64,000 bases of DNA, taken from the NCBI RefSeq assembly GCF_040219335.1, contig NZ_JAVJSQ010000005.1, forward strand, positions 439,501 through 503,500, written 5' to 3'. The notes under the pieces were generated by a model. That model made no database searches, was not told the origin of the DNA, and worked only from the letters and a program-made list of their open reading frames with translations. This DNA comes from Gimesia sp. GTDB lineage: Bacteria > Planctomycetota > Planctomycetia > Planctomycetales > Planctomycetaceae. Within the stretch, counting starts at the first letter, position 1. The number at the start of each line of letters is the position of its first letter. Below, piece after piece: positions 15,999 to 25,600 of the stretch. The position numbers were made by a program, and so were the translations under genes.

Positions 15999-17162
15999 AT
16001 GAGTGCGGCTCCCCGCGTGGCATTGCAAATTAATACGTCGACCGGTTTCAGCTCTCAGTTGATTCGAGGCGTGGTGCAATACGCGCAGGAGCATCAACGC
16101 TGGAGTCTGCTCGTCCAGCCACGCGGCGTGCGGGAACGCTGGAGGATTCCACAGCACTGGAAGCCGGACGGCGTGATTGCGCGGGTGACTCAGCGTTCCC
16201 AGGCCCGTGAATTGCAGAAACTGGGTGTGCCGGTGATTAACGTCTCACGGAGTGTGGTTTCCGGTTTTCCTTTTTCTCAAGTCGTTGCGGATGAGCGTCT
16301 GGTCGGTGGCTGGGCCGCGGATTATCTGCTGGAACGCGGCTTCAATCATTTCGCCTACCTGGGACTGGTGACACAACCGCATTACACCGATACCTGTGGT
16401 CTGGGATTCACGGAACGCTTGAAATCACACGGACACACCTGTGCCATGTTGCACACACTCAGTGCAGGCGGACGTGCACGCAAACAGCCGACGTTTTCTG
16501 AAATGAAACACTGGCTCAATTCGCTGCCGCTGCCGGTGGGGATTTTTGCAGCCGATATCGAGAGTGCCTACGCAGTGACCGATGCCTGCTGGTCGTGCGG
16601 TTTGAATGTACCTGAATCGGTAGCAGTACTCTGTGGCGAAGACGATCCGCTGCTGGCTGAGATTTCGAATCCGCCACTCTCCTGTATCGATGCCGATCCT
16701 CGACGGGTGGGGTATGAAGCCGCGGAGCAGCTTGATCTGCTATTGAGTGGAAAAAACGTCTCTCGTTCGGTCCGGCTGGTTCCAGCACTGGGCGTGGTCG
16801 AACGCAGGTCGACGGATACAGTTGCCTTCGACGATCCACTGCTGGCCGAAGCGGTCCGTTATATTCGGGAATCCGCGACGACTCCCATTGATGTTTCCGA
16901 CGTACTCAAAAAAGTGCCTGTCTCACGACGTGCACTGGAGCAGCGTTTTCAACGTCACCTGGGCCGCACGCCAGCCGCTGAGATCCGGCGTATTCGGCTG
17001 ATACGCGTGCAGGAACTGTTGCGTGATACCGACTGGCCCATGCCTCGCATCGCGCGAGCTGCGGGATTCTCCAGTACCGAAGTCATGAATCAGGTCTTCC
17101 GTCGCGAACGGGATCAGACCCCCACAGAGTACCGGCGTCAGTCACGTTCCCACGCTGATTGA
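15999..17162 (+). CDS. XylR-type transcriptional regulator with AraC DNA-binding domain
   Basis: A 387-residue protein in two parts. Residues about 5-270 form a periplasmic-binding-protein-like (LacI-type) sensor domain: RVALQINTSTGFSSQLIRGV, PDGVIARVT, ADYLLERGFNHFAYLG, VPESVAVLCGEDDPLLAEIS and GYEAAEQLDLLLSG. Residues about 285-383 are an AraC-type double helix-turn-helix (VSRRALEQRFQRHLG, MPRIARAAGFSSTEVMNQVF). Members sense a sugar such as xylose and control catabolic genes. It is divergent from the 15807-12184 operon across about 190 bases, which are its likely targets. Confidence 0.9.
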   Translation: MSAAPRVALQINTSTGFSSQLIRGVVQYAQEHQRWSLLVQPRGVRERWRIPQHWKPDGVIARVTQRSQARELQKLGVPVINVSRSVVSGFPFSQVVADERLVGGWAADYLLERGFNHFAYLGLVTQPHYTDTCGLGFTERLKSHGHTCAMLHTLSAGGRARKQPTFSEMKHWLNSLPLPVGIFAADIESAYAVTDACWSCGLNVPESVAVLCGEDDPLLAEISNPPLSCIDADPRRVGYEAAEQLDLLLSGKNVSRSVRLVPALGVVERRSTDTVAFDDPLLAEAVRYIRESATTPIDVSDVLKKVPVSRRALEQRFQRHLGRTPAAEIRRIRLIRVQELLRDTDWPMPRIARAAGFSSTEVMNQVFRRERDQTPTEYRRQSRSHAD

Positions 17163-17234
17163 TATTTAATTCTGAAAATCGGCCGCTGACTGCGAACCTG
17201 AAAGTGTGTCCCTGCGTCTTTCTGCTGGATTCTG

Positions 17235-17254
17235 AACAACCCGCGGGTTGTTTT
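17235..17254 (+). terminator. Rho-independent terminator after the regulator gene
   Basis: A perfect inverted repeat AACAACCCGCGGGTTGTT (17235-17252) runs into a short T stretch. It lies 73 bases after the regulator stop and separates it from the tRNA-Met/tRNA-Ala unit. Confidence 0.5.
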
Positions 17255-17371
17255 GATTTCCAGCCTGTTGTTCGTTGTGGCGTCTGAGAGCCACTCTGTT
17301 CCGAATTCCTGTTCTCTTCTGGCGAGTTGCGATCTTCATCGAGACTGATTCATCATGATCACGCACATTGA

Positions 17372-17440
17372 CGCAGAGGGGCAGGTGCCCGGCCGACTCT
17401 CATAAGGTTGGAATACCCGGTTCGATTCCGGGCTCTGCTA
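17372..17440 (+). tRNA. tRNA-Met-like (CAT anticodon), atypical
   Basis: GCAGAG pairs with CTCTGC, the first position is C-T unpaired; the T-arm CCCGG/CCGGG with TTCGATT is perfect; the anticodon loop CTCATAA gives CAT. It is short (69 bases) and the D-arm is unusual. The anticodon stem lacks the three G-C pairs of initiator tRNA. It could be elongator Met or an Ile tRNA needing lysidine. Confidence 0.7.
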
Positions 17441-17452
17441 TTTCTATTTCCA

Positions 17453-17526
17453 GGGCTGGCATGTACCAAGGGCGGCGATGGACTTTTGCAAAGTCTATGT
17501 GATGGGTTCGATTCCCCTCCGGTCCA
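17453..17526 (+). tRNA. tRNA-Ala (TGC), atypical
   Basis: Acceptor GGGCTGG pairs with CCGGTCC (two G-T pairs); the anticodon stem GGACT/AGTCT encloses TTTGCAA, anticodon TGC. The T-stem has one mismatch and the D-arm is poorly formed. The G3-T70 pair, the alanine identity element, is present. It ends 59 bases before the oxygenase gene. Confidence 0.75.
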
Positions 17527-17585
17527 TTCTTTTTAAGATAATCAGAGCCCATTCACCGATCGAGAAAGCAAAATGAGAGAGACCG

Positions 17586-18152
17586 ATGAGACGCATTATC
17601 CAGGTAAGAAACTTCCTCAGCGCGACAGAATGTGCTGCGCTCATCGAACGTCTGGAACAGCAGGGCTTTAAAGAACAGCTCTCTGGCGATCGAGACCGCG
17701 TGGTCCGCGCCCGTTGCGTCTTCACGGATCAGGAACTGGCAGACACTTACTGGCAGCGTCTGCAGCAGCATGTTCCCGCTTTGACAGACGTTTATACGGA
17801 TGGATTCACCCCGTATCCGCATCTGAGTTCACCCCTGGCTGAGTTTCAGCCGTGCGGTCTGAATGAAGTACTGCGCTGTTACAAATATCTGCCGGGCGAA
17901 CAGTTCCGTCGGCATGAAGACTTTGCCTACGAATGGAGCGAAACCCGCCGGACGTTTTACACGGTGCTGTTTTATCTCAACAACGAGTATACGGGTGGGG
18001 AAACCACTTTTGATCACAATCAGGTCGTACCCGAAACCGGGCTGGCCGTGATCTTTCCGCACGAACTTTATCATTCAGGTAACATGGTGCAGACGGGCAT
18101 CAAGTACGCGATGCGTTCGGATGTCATCTTTGCCGTGCCTGAAGTCTGTTAA
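17586..18152 (+). CDS. 2OG-Fe(II) oxygenase, prolyl-4-hydroxylase type
   Basis: A 188-residue protein of the 2-oxoglutarate/Fe(II) dioxygenase superfamily. The iron triad is visible: His110 and Asp112 in FRRHEDF, and His163 in ELYHSGN; Arg177 (or Lys173) in GIKYAMRSDV would bind 2-oxoglutarate. The strand FYTVLFYLNNEYTGGETTF between them is typical of the P4H subgroup. Such enzymes hydroxylate protein side chains, and relatives oxidise nucleic acids. It is the first gene of a three-gene operon with an ATP-grasp-like protein and an RNA ligase, and two tRNA genes lie directly upstream, so an RNA- or translation-related substrate is plausible but unproven. No signal peptide. Confidence 0.9.
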   Translation: MRRIIQVRNFLSATECAALIERLEQQGFKEQLSGDRDRVVRARCVFTDQELADTYWQRLQQHVPALTDVYTDGFTPYPHLSSPLAEFQPCGLNEVLRCYKYLPGEQFRRHEDFAYEWSETRRTFYTVLFYLNNEYTGGETTFDHNQVVPETGLAVIFPHELYHSGNMVQTGIKYAMRSDVIFAVPEVC

Positions 18153-18180
18153 TTCCACTGCTATTCTCAGGGACATTACG

Positions 18181-18963
18181 ATGCAGGAACACGTCTGTCT
18201 GATTGGATTCGACGAACCCGAAATTACCGTTTTAAAACAGCGGATTTCAGGTCGCGTCACTGCGCATCCCTCTCTGCCCGGTTACCGGGTTGAGGACGGG
18301 CAGCTGTACGTCGATAACGAACAGGGGGGCTGGCAGTCCCGCGTAGATCGTGTGATTTTTCATGGGATCTTCGAAGAGGATCAGGAACTGTTTGTGGCGC
18401 TCGCTCTGTGGGGCGGCCCCTGTTTTCCCAATCCACTGGGAATGCTCGCCTGCCGTGATAAACAGGCCTGCCTGGTGCGTGCGCTGTCACAGACACGCTA
18501 TCCCGGCAGGGGACGAGGTTATGTCCCCGCAGGAAGTGTGGTGAATCTGCAGTCAGATCAGGTGGCCAAGTGGGGCAACTGGCATTGCGGTGAGAATAAG
18601 GCGCGAATCCAGGGAGAGTGGCGGGCCGAATTCAGCAGTACGCTGGAACCCTTTTATCCGGGGGACGCGGTGCGTGTGGTTCTGCTGGGCGAAGAAGTGT
18701 TACAGATTCGACTCGCTGGAGACGACTGGTTGAAATCGATCCATGATCCGACGGCCGACTTCATGGAAGTCGACGTGGAACTCGCGGACGACACCCGGGC
18801 ACTGGCCCGGTATTTCGATCTCCCCATGATTGCCAATGATTATATCGTTGGTGATGACGGACAGAAGTATCTGTTGGAAGTGAATCATATTCCGAATGTC
18901 ACCCGCTTCCCGCTCATCTGGGAAAGGTATGCGGCACTGGTGACTGACTGGTGTCAGACATGA
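18181..18963 (+). CDS. ATP-grasp-like protein linked to RNA ligase
   Basis: A 260-residue protein from the ATG at 18181 (MQEHVCLIGFDEPE); a longer frame would overlap the oxygenase gene. The C-terminal half looks like an ATP-grasp fold: Lys130 and Lys140 in KWGNWHCGENK as candidate ATP-binding lysines, a DAVRVVLLGEEVLQIRL strand pair, then DYIVGDDGQKYLLEVN with Glu233 and Asn235 as metal ligands, followed by HIPNVTRFP. ATP-grasp enzymes form carboxylate-amine or thiol bonds through an acyl-phosphate. The N-terminal 120 residues are not recognised. It starts 28 bases after the oxygenase stop and ends 28 bases before the RNA ligase start, with similar short leaders. Confidence 0.75.
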   Translation: MQEHVCLIGFDEPEITVLKQRISGRVTAHPSLPGYRVEDGQLYVDNEQGGWQSRVDRVIFHGIFEEDQELFVALALWGGPCFPNPLGMLACRDKQACLVRALSQTRYPGRGRGYVPAGSVVNLQSDQVAKWGNWHCGENKARIQGEWRAEFSSTLEPFYPGDAVRVVLLGEEVLQIRLAGDDWLKSIHDPTADFMEVDVELADDTRALARYFDLPMIANDYIVGDDGQKYLLEVNHIPNVTRFPLIWERYAALVTDWCQT

Positions 18964-18991
18964 AATAAGCAAAAACCAAACAGGAAGTAAC

Positions 18992-19768
18992 ATGCGATCA
19001 ACACGCGAACTGGATCTGACGAAACTGAACAGTGCGACGAAGTACCCTTCGATCCCCACGTATCATGCGCTGGGAGAACGGGGCGCTCTGCTGCCAGAGA
19101 CCGTCGACTTCAACGGAGAACCGCTGATCGCAACGGAAAAAGTGGACGGCACCAACAGCCGGATCATTCTGATGCCCGATGGATGCTACCTGATCGGCAG
19201 CCGCGAAGAACTACTGCATGCGCGGGGCGATCTGATTCACAACCCCGCCCTGGGCATTGTGGAGACGCTCAAGCCGACTGCCGACCGGATCGTGGAGACG
19301 GTTTCCACGCCCGCGGATGTCATCACCGTAGTCTATCTGGAAACGTACGGCGGTAAAACGACCGCAGCTGCGAAACAGTACACGAGTCAGCGCGAGTATG
19401 GTTATCGTGTGTTCGATGTGAGCCGGATCGCGATGGCGCACCTGGATGCCAGCCGGGAAGCGATTGCCGCCTGGCGTGAGAACGGCGGACAACCGTTTCT
19501 GCAGGAACAGGAATTGACTGATCTCACTGCGTCCCTGGAGCTGGAGTTGACGCCGCGGATCGAACTGCGGGAACCACTGCCGACCTCTATTTCGGAAACG
19601 CATGCGTGGCTGGAGTCAATGCTTCCCACGACGCTGGTCGCTCTGGACACAGACGCCGGCGGCAGACCCGAAGGTCTGGTGGTCCGTACTGCAGACCGCA
19701 GTCGGATTGCCAAAATCCGTTTCGAAGACTACCAGCGGCATCAGAAACGGGCGGCTGATAAAAAGTAG
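18992..19768 (+). CDS. RNA ligase, Rnl2-like nucleotidyltransferase
   Basis: A 258-residue protein with all motifs of the covalent nucleotidyltransferase ligases: motif I EKVDGTN with Lys50 as the AMP-accepting residue, motif Ia GSREELL (69-75), motif III YLETYG (115-120), motif IIIa YRVFDV (138-143), motif IV EGLVVR (227-232) and motif V AKIRF (240-244). RNA ligases of this type seal 3'-OH/5'-phosphate RNA breaks with ATP. There is almost no C-terminal domain beyond motif V, so this is a minimal catalytic module. An AGGAAG ribosome binding site precedes the ATG. Last gene of the operon, before a strong hairpin. Context with tRNA genes suggests tRNA repair; no polynucleotide kinase is encoded nearby. 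Confidence 0.9.
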   Translation: MRSTRELDLTKLNSATKYPSIPTYHALGERGALLPETVDFNGEPLIATEKVDGTNSRIILMPDGCYLIGSREELLHARGDLIHNPALGIVETLKPTADRIVETVSTPADVITVVYLETYGGKTTAAAKQYTSQREYGYRVFDVSRIAMAHLDASREAIAAWRENGGQPFLQEQELTDLTASLELELTPRIELREPLPTSISETHAWLESMLPTTLVALDTDAGGRPEGLVVRTADRSRIAKIRFEDYQRHQKRAADKK

Positions 19769-19778
19769 CTTGTAAAGA

Positions 19779-19818
19779 AAACTCCCCTTCCGATGGGAAA
19801 CTGTCGGGAGGGGAGTTT
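19779..19818. terminator. Bidirectional Rho-independent terminator
   Basis: A 14-bp stem (19779-19792 with 19805-19818, one or two G-T pairs) and 12-base loop lies between the convergent RNA ligase and catalase genes. A-rich and T-rich flanks allow it to act in both directions. Confidence 0.8.
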
Positions 19819-19840
19819 CAGTTTTATGGACATCTCATAA

Positions 19841-21280
19841 TCAGGAAGCGTTCAATGCTGCCCGCACGCCTTCGGCGTAGGCTGGGTCGACCAGTTCAAA
19901 GTGTTTGAGCTGGCGGTCGACAATTTCCTGGGGCACGCCCTGCATGGCGGCGGCGATGTTGGAGAACAGTCGCGATTTCTGTCCGTCGTCGAACAGTTGG
20001 AACAGGGCGCGGGGCTGTGAGTAATCGTCGTTGCCTTCGCGGTGATCGTAGCGGTCTGCATCTCCCGAAATCTGCAGAGGTGGCTCGGCGACATCGGGAC
20101 GCTCGACCGGGCCGTTGAAAGAGTTCGGTTCGTAATAGGCATCCACGGGGCAGCCGTTCGATTTGAAGTGCATTGCACCGTCTTTGTGATAGTGATGCAC
20201 GGGGCACCGCGGCTCGTTGACGGGCAGGGCTTCGTAATGCGTGCCCAGGCGGTGCCGGTGGGCGTCTGCATAGGAGAAGACGCGGGCCTGCAGCATCTTG
20301 TCTGGGGAGTAGCCAATGCCGGGCACCACGTTCGAAGGAGAGAACGCCGCTTGTTCGATCTCCGCGAAATAGTTTTCGGGATTGCGGTTCAGTTCCAGCG
20401 TGCCGACATGGATCAGCGGGTAATCGCCGTGTGGCCAGACTTTTGTCAGATCGAACGGGTTGTAAGGCGTTTCATCCGCATCAGTCTCGGGCATGATCTG
20501 TACCTGGAAATTCCATTTAGGGAACTCACCCTGTTCAATGGAATAGAATAAATCTTCCTGCGTACTTTCACGGGTTTTGCCGACCACCTCTTCCGCTTCC
20601 TCGTTGGTCCAGTGCTTGTGTCCCTGCTGCGTTTTGAAGTGGAACTTGACCCAGAAGCGTTCGTTTTTCTCGTTGATGAAACTAAAGGTGTGGCTGCCGT
20701 AACCGTTCATGTGTCGTACGTCGGTGGGCAGACCCCGGTCTGAAAACAGAATCGTCACCTGGTGCAGCGATTCGGGTGAGAGTGACCAGAAATCCCACAT
20801 TGCAGTGGGAGACCGCAGGTTTGTTTTGGGATGCCGCTTCTGGGTGTGGATGAAATCGGGGAACTTGTAGGCATCGCGTACAAAGAAGACCGGCGTGTTA
20901 TTGCCGACCATATCCCAGTTACCCTCTTCGGTATAGAACTTGAGAGCGAAGCCGCGGACGTCCCGTTCCGCATCAGCGGCACCAGCTTCGCCGGCCACCG
21001 TGGAGAAGCGGGCCAGCATCTCAGTTTTAGTTCCGGGCTGCAGTACTTTGGCTTTCGTATATTTGCTGATGTCGCCTTCGATGGTCAGTGTGCCATACGC
21101 ACCCCAGCCGTTCGCGTGTACGACGCGTTCGGCGATCCGCTCCCGGTTCTGATGCGCGAGCTTCTCGAGCAGCTGGTAGTCCTGCAGAAGCACTGGTCCG
21201 CGCGGTCCTGCGGTGAGGGAATTCTGATTATCGGGAACAGGGGCACCGCCGGTGGTAGTCAGCGTCGGCTTCTGATTCAT
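19841..21280 (-). CDS. katA: Haem catalase, clade 3 type
   Basis: A 479-residue small-subunit catalase that converts hydrogen peroxide to water and oxygen. Visible landmarks are the distal histidine (His55) in [16 protein letters not shown], the distal asparagine in [13 protein letters not shown], the long [19 protein letters not shown] region and the proximal tyrosine in [14 protein letters not shown]. The distal block usually reads HAKGAGAFG; here it is HANGWGAYG, a notable replacement of a small residue by Trp. It lies downstream of an OxyR-like gene in the same direction with 183 bases between them, so peroxide induction is likely. It is convergent with the RNA ligase operon. Confidence 0.95.
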   Translation of the reverse strand: MNQKPTLTTTGGAPVPDNQNSLTAGPRGPVLLQDYQLLEKLAHQNRERIAERVVHANGWGAYGTLTIEGDISKYTKAKVLQPGTKTEMLARFSTVAGEAGAADAERDVRGFALKFYTEEGNWDMVGNNTPVFFVRDAYKFPDFIHTQKRHPKTNLRSPTAMWDFWSLSPESLHQVTILFSDRGLPTDVRHMNGYGSHTFSFINEKNERFWVKFHFKTQQGHKHWTNEEAEEVVGKTRESTQEDLFYSIEQGEFPKWNFQVQIMPETDADETPYNPFDLTKVWPHGDYPLIHVGTLELNRNPENYFAEIEQAAFSPSNVVPGIGYSPDKMLQARVFSYADAHRHRLGTHYEALPVNEPRCPVHHYHKDGAMHFKSNGCPVDAYYEPNSFNGPVERPDVAEPPLQISGDADRYDHREGNDDYSQPRALFQLFDDGQKSRLFSNIAAAMQGVPQEIVDRQLKHFELVDPAYAEGVRAALNAS

Positions 21281-21394
21281 CGTGTCACTCCTTGAAAGGA
21301 TTTTAATAGCGATTTTGCTGCTGAATGACTCCGGAAGTGGTTCAACAGAATTCTCATTACTGAACTATAGGGGGCTGTGATCAGCATGTCTAAT

Positions 21395-21410
21395 ACTATC
21401 TGCGTATAGT
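21395..21410. promoter_or_regulatory. Candidate OxyR/LysR operator upstream of catalase
   Basis: Inverted repeat ACTAT-N6-ATAGT in the gap between the OxyR-like gene and the catalase gene, about 115 bases before the catalase start. ATAG/CTAT elements are the core of OxyR sites, but the spacing to further half-sites does not fully match the E. coli consensus. Confidence 0.4.
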
Positions 21411-21463
21411 TGCGATAACCGGCGTGCATGATCTGTTGTCTGAGGTGAATGCCTTGACTGACT

Positions 21464-22360
21464 TTAACTGGGACAGACATCCTGTTGTCTGGCATATGCT
21501 CTGAGATGTTCCTGGAACGCCTGCAGCAGGCGACTTTGAAAGCGATACGGATTCCAGACCATCGCGATTTTACGCACCGGTTTGATACCGCTCATGGAAC
21601 GATAGACGCGGCGGTCACTCTGGTCCAGTTTGCGTGCCATCTGCGGTACCATTGAAATGCCATGCGAAAGCGAGACCAGTTCCTGCACCATCGCCAGCTG
21701 GCTCGTCTGTTCGACGGCCACCGGATGAAATGAGCGCTGCCGACAGAACGAGACAATGTTGTCCGACAGGCAGTGTGCTTCATCGAGCAGCACGAACGGG
21801 AGCGATTTAATATCGTTCAGCCGAATCTGTGGTTTGTTGACCAGTGGATGATCGGGGGGCAGAACCAGCAGCAGTTCTTCCTGAAACAGTTCTTCGATCT
21901 CCAGATATTTCGCCGGGACCGGCAACGCCAGAATGGCCAGGTCGATTTCTCCCTGGGTACACCGCTTCAGTAGATGGTCTGTGGTGTCCTCCTGCACGAT
22001 AATTGAGGCCGCCGAGAATTCAGTGGAAAACTGTCGCAGCAGGTTCGGTAAAAAGAACGGTGCGATGGTCGGGATTGCCCCGATGCGAATCTGGCCACTG
22101 CGGCCATCGTCTGAGATCTCGGCTTTGGTATCTTCGATCAAAGTCAGAATCTGCTGCGCTCGTGACTGGAGCAGGGTGCCGGCGTCGGTGAGGGCGACCG
22201 AGCGTGTCCTGCGTTCGAAGACCGGCTGGCCCAGTTCTTCTTCCAGTTTCTGGATCGAGCGGCTCAAGGCCGGCTGGGAAATATTCAGTTCTTCCGCCGC
22301 CCGGGTAAAATTTCCCCGCTCTGCGACCCTCAGAAAATAGCGTAACTGATCGACTTCCAT
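21464..22360 (-). CDS. oxyR: OxyR-like LysR-family peroxide regulator
   Basis: I choose the ATG at 22360 ([12 protein letters not shown]), which is the standard LysR start; the longer frame adds 23 unlikely residues. Residues 1-60 are the winged helix-turn-helix ([27 protein letters not shown]). The rest is the LysR co-inducer domain. Cys197 and Cys206 in [11 protein letters not shown] have exactly the spacing of the redox pair Cys199/Cys208 of E. coli OxyR, so disulfide-based peroxide sensing is expected. The next gene in the same direction is the catalase. LysR autoregulation of the divergent 5' side is possible, but the neighbour there is a DUF1549 gene on the plus strand. Confidence 0.88.
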   Translation of the reverse strand: MEVDQLRYFLRVAERGNFTRAAEELNISQPALSRSIQKLEEELGQPVFERRTRSVALTDAGTLLQSRAQQILTLIEDTKAEISDDGRSGQIRIGAIPTIAPFFLPNLLRQFSTEFSAASIIVQEDTTDHLLKRCTQGEIDLAILALPVPAKYLEIEELFQEELLLVLPPDHPLVNKPQIRLNDIKSLPFVLLDEAHCLSDNIVSFCRQRSFHPVAVEQTSQLAMVQELVSLSHGISMVPQMARKLDQSDRRVYRSMSGIKPVRKIAMVWNPYRFQSRLLQAFQEHLRAYARQQDVCPS

Positions 22361-22677
22361 TGATGCATGTCTCCGCACGTTAATGTGATATTCGCATTGT
22401 ATGGTATGTCGACTATGAATGAAATGCATGAAGAATCGGCTGGATCTTTATCGCTGGTAAACCGGGCGAACTTTCCGGACGGAACTGCATAAATCATGGT
22501 ATAATAGTGTGTTGAGGTTCGATTCCACTGGGGAAGTTCGTCGATATTAATGGATGGTCTGCAGCAGATGAACATATCAAGATCATTGCATGTTATCCGT
22601 CTGTGAATTACTATTAATAGAGAGATCCCACCTTGCGTAAGCGAGTTCCCACCATGCTCACTCCAACGGAGTTTTTG

Positions 22678-25600
22678 ATGACTACTGGATTGAAACGCAT
22701 CTGTCTCATTCTGCCATTACTGACGGCTCTGGCGACGACCGTTTCTGCAGAGACGAAGCAGCCGGAACAACTGACGTACGAAGAACACATTCGGCCCATC
22801 TTCCGCGCCCATTGTTATGACTGTCACGGTGCGACGAAGGACCTCAAAGGGGGCCTCGATTTACGGCTGGTCCGTTTCCTGATCAAAGGCGGCGATTCGG
22901 GAGAATCGATCATCCCCGGGAAACCGGATGAGAGTTATCTGATGGAGCGTATTGAAAGTGGCGATATGCCTCCCGGCGAAGCCCGCGTTCCGGAACACGA
23001 AATTGAGATCCTCAAACGCTGGATCGCCGCCGGTGCGAAGACCGCGCGTCCCGAACCCGAATCGATTGGGGTCGGGTTAGGCATCACACCTGAAGAACGT
23101 GCCTACTGGGCCTTCCAGCCGATTAAGCGTCCCGAGCTTTCTCAGGAAGCAAAAGAGAATCGCCGAGTGCGGACTCCCATCGATGCATTGCTCTTACAGG
23201 CGATGCCCGAGGGACTCACTTTTTCGCCGGATACCGATCGACGCACGCTGATCAAACGGGCTTACTTCGATCTGCTGGGATTGCCCCCCAGCCCCGCGGA
23301 GATGCAGAAAGCACTCGCGGATCAATCGGAGGGCTGGTATGAACGTCTGCTGGATGAACTGCTCGCATCGCCTCACTACGGGGAACGCTGGGCGCGTCAC
23401 TGGTTGGATGTCGCCGGCTATGCAGACTCAGAAGGCTACACGGTTAAAGATGATGTCCGACCCTGGGCCTGGAAGTACCGCGACTATGTCATTAAATCAT
23501 TGAATGAAAACAAACCCTTCAATCAGTTTATCACCGAACAGTTGGCGGGAGACGAACTGGCGGGCAAGCGGGAAGGGGACCTGACTCCACAGCAGATCGA
23601 ACTGCTCAGTGCGACCGGTTTTCTGCGGATGGCCGCCGATGGAACCGGGAGCGGCAGTAATAACCCGGAAGCACGCAACCAGGTGATCGCCGACACGATG
23701 AAAATTGTCGGCTCTTCACTGCTGGGGTTGAGTGTGGCGTGTGCGCAGTGTCACGATCACCGCTATGATCCCATTCCGCAGTCTGACTACTTCGCACTGC
23801 GGGCGATCTTTGAACCCACCTTTGACTGGCAGAAATGGCAGACACCGCAGCAGCGACGGATCTCGCTCTACACCGCAGCTGATCGTGCTGAGGCAGCCAA
23901 GGTCGAAGCGGAAGCACAGAAGGTGCTGGCTGAGAAAAATGAAGTCCAGGCCAAGTATATGGCACAGGCGCTGGAGACGGAGCTCAAGAAATATGAATCA
24001 CCGCTCCGCGAACAGTTGAAGGCTGCCTACGACACGCCCAAGGCCAAGCGGACCGCAGAACAGAATGAGCTGCTCAAGAAACACCCGAGTGTGAATATCA
24101 CGCCCGGCGTGCTCTATCAGTATATTCCGAAATCGCGAGAAGAGATGCAGGAGTTTGACAAGAAGATCGCGGAGATTCGCCAGAAGAAACCGGTCGAAGA
24201 ATTTCTGCGGGTCGCCGTTGAGCCTCCTGGACATGTTCCGGTGACAAAGCTCTTCCATCGGGGCGATTACCGTCAGCCTCAGCAGGAGATCAAACCGGGA
24301 GGTTTGAAAGTGGTCTCCCCGCCGGATCAACAGCAGCTGTTCCCCGAGAACGATGCGTCTCTTCCGACGACGGGGCGGCGGCTGGCCTTTGCCCGCTGGC
24401 TGACCAGCGGCGAACATCCCCTGGTGGCCCGCGTTCTGGTCAACCGTTTCTGGATGCATCACTTTGGACGGGCGATTGTGGCGACCCCGGGTGAGTTTGG
24501 AAAACTGGGAGCGAGTCCCACTCATGAAAAACTGCTGGACTGGCTGGCTGCTGAGTTCATGACTCAGGGCTGGGATCTGAAGAAACTGCATAAAACCATC
24601 ATGCTCTCCACTGCGTATCGTCAGGAGGGAGCCCCCGATCCCAGTAAAGAATCGATTGATCCGGACAACCATTACTACTGGCGGAAGCCGATCCTGCGAC
24701 TCGAAGCTGAAACGATCCGCGACCGGATGTTGAAGGTGACCGGTCAACTCGACGAGCAACTGTATGGGGCGCCGGTCAGTATTAAAGAAGACGACTTCGG
24801 CCAGATCGTGGTGTCGGGTGAGCAGCATCGCCGCAGCCTGTATGTCATGGCCCGCCGCAGTCAGCCGGTCGGCATGCTGCAGACCTTCGATGCGCCCGTG
24901 ATGGAAACCAACTGTGAGCGTCGTTCCAGTTCGACCGTGGCGACTCAGTCGCTGATGCTGATGAACGGCAGCTTTATCCTGTCACAATCCGGCAAGCTGG
25001 CAGAAAAACTGACCAGTGAAGCACCCGAACTCAAGCCAGAAACGCTGGCACAGCTGCCGGCACTCCCCGCGACGGCGAAGCCCGTCTGGAGTTATGGCTA
25101 TCGCAGCCTGGCTGATACGAAATCGTTGACCAGTGAATTTACGCCACTGCCACACTGGACCGGATCCAGCTGGCAGGGAGGTCCTAAGCTTCCCGATCCA
25201 CAACTGGGCTGGGTCACTCTAAATGCCGGCGGTGGACATCCCGCTACGAAATATGCCGCAGTCCGTCGCTGGACCGCGCCTGCAGCGGGCACACTGTCTG
25301 TCACAGGCAAGCTGCAGCACGGGAACGAAAACGGGGACGGCGTCCAGACGCTGGTTCTCTCCAGTCGTTCCGGTCTGGCTGGTGAGTGGAAAGTGCATCA
25401 CAGCGCCGCCGATACGAACGTGGCTTCACTGGCTGTACAGCAGGGGGACACGATCGATTTCATCACAGGCTGCAATGGTAATACCGGCTTCGATTCTTTC
25501 TCCTGGGGGCTGCAGCTGACCCTCAAGGCTGAAGGCGGTCCGACTTTCAAATGGGATTCGGCAGCCGAGTTTCGGGGGCCGGAACCACCGCAGAAAAGTC

